From the NCBI GenBank assembly GCA_038523925.1, contig JBCBIY010000011.1, positions 42,827 to 106,826 of the forward strand: a DNA stretch of 64,000 bases, read 5' to 3'. The DNA is from JBCBWG01 sp038523925 (GTDB lineage Bacteria; Pseudomonadota; Alphaproteobacteria; Rhizobiales; Hyphomicrobiaceae). This document shows positions 60,232-64,000 of this stretch, piece by piece; the first letter of the stretch is position 1; each line of letters opens with the position of its first letter. A program made the position numbers and the translations under genes. The notes beneath the pieces are model-generated. The model was not told where the DNA came from. It made no database searches and saw only the letters and a list, made by a program, of their open reading frames with translations.

Positions 60232-62094
60232 ATGTTCATTCGTAACCAGCTTGACGAGCGTGGCGCCCGAGCCCTGTTTTCGCGCCGGGCCGCCGTCGTC
60301 ACAGGCTTACAGGCCATCGGGTTCTCGGTCCTGGCAGGCCGCCTCTATCAGCTCCAGGTGATGGAAGAGAACCGGTTTGCGCCGCTCGCGGATACAAACC
60401 GGATCACGACCAGCGCACTCGCGCCCATCCGCGGCATCATCTATGACCGCGCCGGACGCGTCCTCGCAGACAACATCGAAAACTTCCGTGTCGTCGTCGT
60501 GCCGTCGCTTGCAGGCGACATTGGCAACGTGCTCTCGAAGCTCGCGCAGGTCATGGACCTCGACCTGCCAACGCGTCAGGAACTAATTGCGCGCTCGCGG
60601 CGCCAGTCGCCAAACGCGCCGCTGGTCGTCGCCGACAACCTGTCGTTTGAGACCATCGCAAGGGTCAACGTCCTTGCCCCGCAACTGCCGGGTATCGAAA
60701 CCGTCCTGATCGGCCAGCGACGGTATTTCCAGGGGCGCGAGCTTGGCCTCATCGTCGGCCACGTCGGAAGCGTTGAGCGTTTCGCGCTGGACGACGACCC
60801 GGTCCTTCGCCTGCCGGGCATGCGTGTTGGCAAGATCGGCATCGAGCGCGGCATGGAGCGTAGGCTCCGTGGCGAAGGCGGATCGGTCAAGCGCGAGGTG
60901 GACGCGCGCGGCCGTGTCGTCCGTGATCTCGAACGGCGCGAACCGAAGCGCGGCCGCGACCTGGTCCTCTCCGTTGACGCGGGCCTGCAACACCAAATCC
61001 TCGACAGGCTTTCGAAGGTGCGCCGCGGCGCGGTTGTCGTCCTTGATGTGAAGAGTGGCGACGTCCTCTCGATGGCTTCCTGGCCGACGGTCGACATCAC
61101 CGACCTCGGCGACGGCATTACGCAGGAAGCCTGGACGAAGCTTCGCAAGACGTCCGGCGATCCGATGTTCCACCGGCCGATCAAGGGGCTCTACCCGCCC
61201 GGTTCGACGTTCAAGATGGTGACCATGCTTGCCGGGCTAGAGAGCGGCGAGGTCACGCTCGGCGAAAAGATCAACTGCCAGGGCACCTATGTGTACGCCG
61301 GCCAGAAATTCCGCTGCTGGAACCGCAGTGGTCATGGCCGCTGCAACGCACACCGCGCGCTGCGCGAGAGCTGTGACACCTGGTACTACGAAGTCGCCAA
61401 GCGCGTTGGCATCGTCCGCATTTCGGAGATGGCCGAGCGGCTTGGCTTCGGCCAGACCTACGACGACCTCGGCCTCGCGTTTCAGGCCGCCGGCATCATC
61501 CCGGATCCCACCTGGAAGCGCGGATACCGCGGCAAGCGCTGGCTCGGCGGCGAGACCTTGCTGTCAGGCATCGGCCAGGGCTACGTCGCGACCACACCGC
61601 TGCAGCTTGCCGTAATGACTGCGCGCCTTGCGACCGGTCGAGCAATCGAGCCGCACCTCGTGCTGCCGGACAAGCTCGGGACCGAGCGCACGTTCGCGCC
61701 CCTCGACGTCGATCCCGAACACCTGCAGGCCGTGCGCCGCGCCATGAATGCCGTCGTCCACGAGCGCCGCGGCACAGGCAAGCGGGCCCGGCTCGAGGGT
61801 AGCGGCATTGAGATCGCGGGTAAGACCGGCACGGCGCAGGTCTCGCGGCTGAGCTCGTACCGCTCCAAGCGCCGCCTGCCGTGGAAGTATCGCGATCACG
61901 CCCTGTTCGTGTCGTACTTCCCGTACGTCGACCCACGCTATGCTGTCTCCGTTGTCGTCGAGCACGGCGGCAGCGGCGGCAAGATCGCTGCGCCCCTTGC
62001 AGCCGACGTTATGCGCATTCTGCTCGCCTATGAAAAACAGGCCGCACCCCCGTTCCGTGTCGGCGGTCGGTCGAGCCAGGTCAGCAAGGGCTAA
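60232..62094 (+). CDS. mrdA: Penicillin-binding protein 2 (elongasome transpeptidase)
   Basis: Monofunctional class B transpeptidase that cross-links nascent lateral-wall peptidoglycan with RodA. The 620 residues have one N-terminal membrane helix (about 20-40), the pedestal domain with PIRGIIYDRAGRVLADN, and the transpeptidase motifs SxxK (Ser325, Lys328 in PGSTFKMV), SxD (Ser380-Cys381-Asp382) and KTG (531-533). The insert between SxxK and SxD carries Cys349, Cys362 and Cys371. ATG 60232 is 30 bp after mreD, and rodA follows. Confidence 0.96.
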   Translation: MFIRNQLDERGARALFSRRAAVVTGLQAIGFSVLAGRLYQLQVMEENRFAPLADTNRITTSALAPIRGIIYDRAGRVLADNIENFRVVVVPSLAGDIGNVLSKLAQVMDLDLPTRQELIARSRRQSPNAPLVVADNLSFETIARVNVLAPQLPGIETVLIGQRRYFQGRELGLIVGHVGSVERFALDDDPVLRLPGMRVGKIGIERGMERRLRGEGGSVKREVDARGRVVRDLERREPKRGRDLVLSVDAGLQHQILDRLSKVRRGAVVVLDVKSGDVLSMASWPTVDITDLGDGITQEAWTKLRKTSGDPMFHRPIKGLYPPGSTFKMVTMLAGLESGEVTLGEKINCQGTYVYAGQKFRCWNRSGHGRCNAHRALRESCDTWYYEVAKRVGIVRISEMAERLGFGQTYDDLGLAFQAAGIIPDPTWKRGYRGKRWLGGETLLSGIGQGYVATTPLQLAVMTARLATGRAIEPHLVLPDKLGTERTFAPLDVDPEHLQAVRRAMNAVVHERRGTGKRARLEGSGIEIAGKTGTAQVSRLSSYRSKRRLPWKYRDHALFVSYFPYVDPRYAVSVVVEHGGSGGKIAAPLAADVMRILLAYEKQAAPPFRVGGRSSQVSKG

Positions 62095-62112
62095 AGGGCA
62101 GATCAGCCGTCC

Positions 62113-63264
62113 ATGGCGCAGACCTTCGAGAACCCAAACGACTCGATCCCGATCGGCCGGAAGCTGCTGCAGCTCAACTGGCTGGTGATGCTGTTGCTGT
62201 GCGTTCTGGCGTCCATCGGGATCGTGGCGCTCTACTCCGTCGCGGGCGGTTCGTTCAGCCCGTGGGCCGAGCGCCATGCGATGCGCTTCATTGCCGGCAT
62301 GGGCGGGCTCCTGCTCATCGCGGTTATCCCGCTCACGTTCTGGCTGCGGCTTGCCTACCCGTCCTACATCGTCGCGCTCGGTCTCCTGGCACTTGTCCCT
62401 GTCATCGGGATCGAAGCGGGCGGGGCGCAGCGCTGGCTCGGCGTTGAGGCGTTTCGGTTTCAGCCGTCGGAGGTCATGAAGATTGCGCTGATCGTTATGC
62501 TGGCGCGCTACTATCAGTGGGTCGCGAAGGAGGACGTCTCGAAGCCGCTGTACGTAATCCTGCCCGCGCTCGCGATCCTCGTGCCCGTCGCGCTCACCCT
62601 GCAACAGCCGGACCTCGGCACAGCGTTGTTGTTCGCCTTCGTGGGCTTCGGGCTGATGTTCATGGCCGGGGTGAGCTACTGGTACTTTGTCATCAGCGGC
62701 GGCGCGATCATCGGCGCGATCCCGCTCGTCTATTCGATGCTGCACGACTATCAGCGCCGCCGGATCGAAGTGTTCCTGAACCCCGAGACCGATCCGCTCG
62801 GTTCCGGCTACCACATCACGCAATCAAAGATCGCGCTCGCCTCTGGCGGCCTCACCGGCAAGGGTTATGGCCAAGGCACGCAAGCACAGCTCGACTTCCT
62901 GCCCGAAAAGCATACCGACTTCATCTTCACGATGATCGCGGAGGAGTGGGGCTTCTTCGGCAGCATGGGCGTGCTCGCCGTCTTTGCCTTGCTGCTGCTG
63001 ACGCTGATGGGCATGGCGGTTGCGACGCGCAATCGCTTCGGTCGGCTCCTGATCGGCGGCGCGTCGCTGAGCCTCTTTGTCTATGTTTTCATCAATGTCG
63101 CGATGGTCACCGGGCTTGTGCCCGTCGTCGGCGTCCCGCTGCCGCTCGTCTCGTACGGCGGCACCTCGATGACGACCTTCCTGTTCGCGTTCGGCCTCGC
63201 CATGTGCGGCTTTGTTCATCGCCACCGGGCGTTCCGGCGCCAGGATATCGGCGCGCTCTGGTAG
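62113..63264 (+). CDS. rodA: Peptidoglycan glycosyltransferase RodA (SEDS family)
   Basis: Polymerises lipid II into glycan strands, in complex with PBP2. The 383 residues have about ten membrane helices and the SEDS motifs AQRWLGVEAFRFQPSEVMKIALIVMLARYY, QPDLGTALLF, HTDFIFTMIAEEWGFFGS and GVPLPLVSYGGTSMT. It is the last gene of mreBCD-mrdA-rodA, 18 bp after mrdA. Small hairpins CGCCA/TGGCG and CCGGT/ACCGG follow the stop without a T-run. Confidence 0.97.
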   Translation: MAQTFENPNDSIPIGRKLLQLNWLVMLLLCVLASIGIVALYSVAGGSFSPWAERHAMRFIAGMGGLLLIAVIPLTFWLRLAYPSYIVALGLLALVPVIGIEAGGAQRWLGVEAFRFQPSEVMKIALIVMLARYYQWVAKEDVSKPLYVILPALAILVPVALTLQQPDLGTALLFAFVGFGLMFMAGVSYWYFVISGGAIIGAIPLVYSMLHDYQRRRIEVFLNPETDPLGSGYHITQSKIALASGGLTGKGYGQGTQAQLDFLPEKHTDFIFTMIAEEWGFFGSMGVLAVFALLLLTLMGMAVATRNRFGRLLIGGASLSLFVYVFINVAMVTGLVPVVGVPLPLVSYGGTSMTTFLFAFGLAMCGFVHRHRAFRRQDIGALW

Positions 63265-63362
63265 CTGGGCTGCCGCACACCTCCCATCGCCAATATGGCG
63301 GACTGATCCGGTAGACACCGGCAACGCGTTTTGCTACCCACCGGCTTCCGCGTCGGCGGTGT

Positions 63363-63438
<76 letters not shown>

Positions 63439-63604
63439 TTTGCTTCCCTCGGGCTTGAAATTTTTTTGGCCCGTCTACGCTGCCGCTCGACGGCGCTTAG
63501 AGTCCGCACCTAACCGCAGCGCGCGATCCGCAGGCCTATCGGCCGGCTCCTTGCGCGCTGCTCATGCCCTGGAAACCGAGGTGGCTGCAGCTTCCAAAGA
63601 TGTT

Positions 63605-63681
63605 GCGGCAGCGAACTGCCAGCCCCACGAAGACCAGAGCGAGGCGCACGGAGCGGGCCATCGGCCAGCGCAGCGCGCCGC
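63605..63681. repeat. Composite repeat, copy 1 (partial)
   Basis: A 77-bp copy, slightly diverged, of the 81-bp element that recurs at 63698 and 63867. Shared blocks are GCGGCAGC, CCCCACGAAGACCAGAGCG, AGGCGCAC and GGCCATCGGCCAGCGCAGCG. This copy lacks the downstream hairpin found after the other two. Confidence 0.85.
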
Positions 63682-63697
63682 CACACCCACCGCCCTC

Positions 63698-63778
63698 GCG
63701 GCAGCCTCCTGTAAGCCCCACAAAGACCAGAGCGAGGCGCACGAAGCTGGCCATCGGCCAGCGCAGCGCGCCGCAGCG
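63698..63778. repeat. Composite repeat, copy 2
   Basis: An 81-bp element preceded by CACACCCACCGCCCTC, as is copy 3, and followed by ACTCGTGTG and a hairpin, with AAAAAA after it (63825-63833). It starts 93 bp after copy 1 and 169 bp before copy 3. Confidence 0.88.
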
Positions 63779-63800
63779 AGTGGCTTGGCCGACTCGTGTG

Positions 63801-63824
63801 CCAACAGGGCTGCTGCCCTGTGGG
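63801..63824. repeat. Hairpin of the composite repeat, copy 2
   Basis: CCAACAGGGC and GCCCTGTGGG flank a TGCT loop, pairing at nine of ten positions. An A-run, not a T-run, follows on the plus strand, and on the minus strand the T-run precedes the stem, so it is not a standard intrinsic terminator in either direction. Confidence 0.8.
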
Positions 63825-63866
63825 ACCAAAAAAGAGAGCGCGCGCCGCGCCACACCCACCGCCCTC

Positions 63867-63947
63867 GCGGCAGCCAGCTGCCAACCCCACGAAGACCAGA
63901 GCGAGGCGCACGAAGCTGGCCATCGGCCAGCGTAGCGCGCCGCAGCG
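63867..63947. repeat. Composite repeat, copy 3
   Basis: An 81-bp element nearly identical to copy 2 (a few substitutions, for example GTAGCGCG for GCAGCGCG), again followed by ACTCGTGTG and a hairpin that runs to the window end. The array probably continues beyond base 64000. Confidence 0.88.
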
Positions 63948-63968
63948 GATGGCGGTCGGACTCGTGTG

Positions 63969-63992
63969 CCAACAGGGCTGTTGCCCTGTTGG
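63969..63992. repeat. Hairpin of the composite repeat, copy 3
   Basis: CCAACAGGGC and GCCCTGTTGG pair perfectly over 10 bp around a TGTT loop, followed by ACCAAAAA to the window edge. It is the intact version of the hairpin after copy 2. Confidence 0.85.
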
Positions 63993-64000
63993 ACCAAAAA

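Larger units (their letters stand above)
63439..64000. other. Non-coding right edge, tRNA-Lys to window end
   Basis: 562 bp without a supported gene. It begins with a T-rich stretch after tRNA-Lys and then holds the three composite repeats and two hairpins listed above. Open frames across it only translate the repeat and share no family features. Confidence 0.6.

Noticed and set aside
63510..63997. Overlapping minus-strand frames of 136-153 codons
   Set aside because: They only translate the composite repeat in three frames; similar peptides recur because the DNA does. No ribosome-binding site or family match.
63605..64000. CRISPR array
   Set aside because: Units are 81 bp, too few, unevenly spaced and joined by conserved rather than unique spacers; no cas genes.

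Overview
The window is GC-rich, densely coded chromosomal DNA from an alphaproteobacterium, most likely of the order Hyphomicrobiales (Rhizobiales). This is inferred from the gene set and its neighbourhoods: a class I PHA synthase, the alaC-hom-glpX-recJ cluster, carB-greA, an ELM1-family gene, clpS-clpA, a carboxypeptidase with a SPOR domain, and mreBCD-mrdA-rodA. No rRNA, phage, insertion sequence, CRISPR array or defence island was seen. The genus cannot be fixed from the sequence alone.

Layout. 1-8.4 kb: N-terminal part of phaC (minus), then alaC-hom-glpX-recJ (plus), tRNA-Glu, a single-domain response regulator and an exported metallo-beta-lactamase-fold protein. 8.6-13.2 kb: soeABC, a membrane-bound molybdoenzyme probably oxidising sulfite. 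13.4-17.4 kb: carB and greA. 17.4-26 kb: an Lrp regulator, an ELM1-family protein, a CPBP protease, an ECF42-type sigma factor with its DGPF/YCII partner, a DsbA-like protein, ettA, an alpha/beta hydrolase, an FAH-family enzyme and tRNA-Thr. 26-34.8 kb: an orphan Wzz/Wzc-like protein, a DEAD-box helicase, parE, an RTX-like protein and panC. 35-41 kb: a PutA-like protein that has lost most catalytic motifs, followed by VWA and J-domain proteins, then a D-Ala-D-Ala carboxypeptidase. 41.6-48.6 kb: clpS-clpA, a tiny exported Cys-containing protein, azlCD, HIT, GST and a DUF922 protease. 48.7-55.4 kb: a polar amino acid ABC importer without its ATPase, a 2H phosphoesterase, an outer-membrane barrel, a structured non-coding stretch, NUDIX and PhzF. 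55.5-57.4 kb: leuA behind a leader peptide with five consecutive Leu codons. 57.6-63.3 kb: the elongasome operon mreBCD-mrdA-rodA. 63.4 kb to the end: tRNA-Lys and three copies of an 81-bp repeat mixed with hairpins.

How the genes work together. Amino-acid supply (alaC, hom, leuA, carB, the ABC importer, azlCD), cell-wall elongation and remodelling (mreBCD, mrdA, rodA, the carboxypeptidase) and protein quality control (clpS-clpA, ettA, the J-domain protein) dominate. Most of the window is ordinary core genome. The points most worth following up are the degenerate PutA-like protein, the leuA leader, the composite repeats at the right edge, the structured region near 53.4 kb, and several long perfect inverted repeats between genes.
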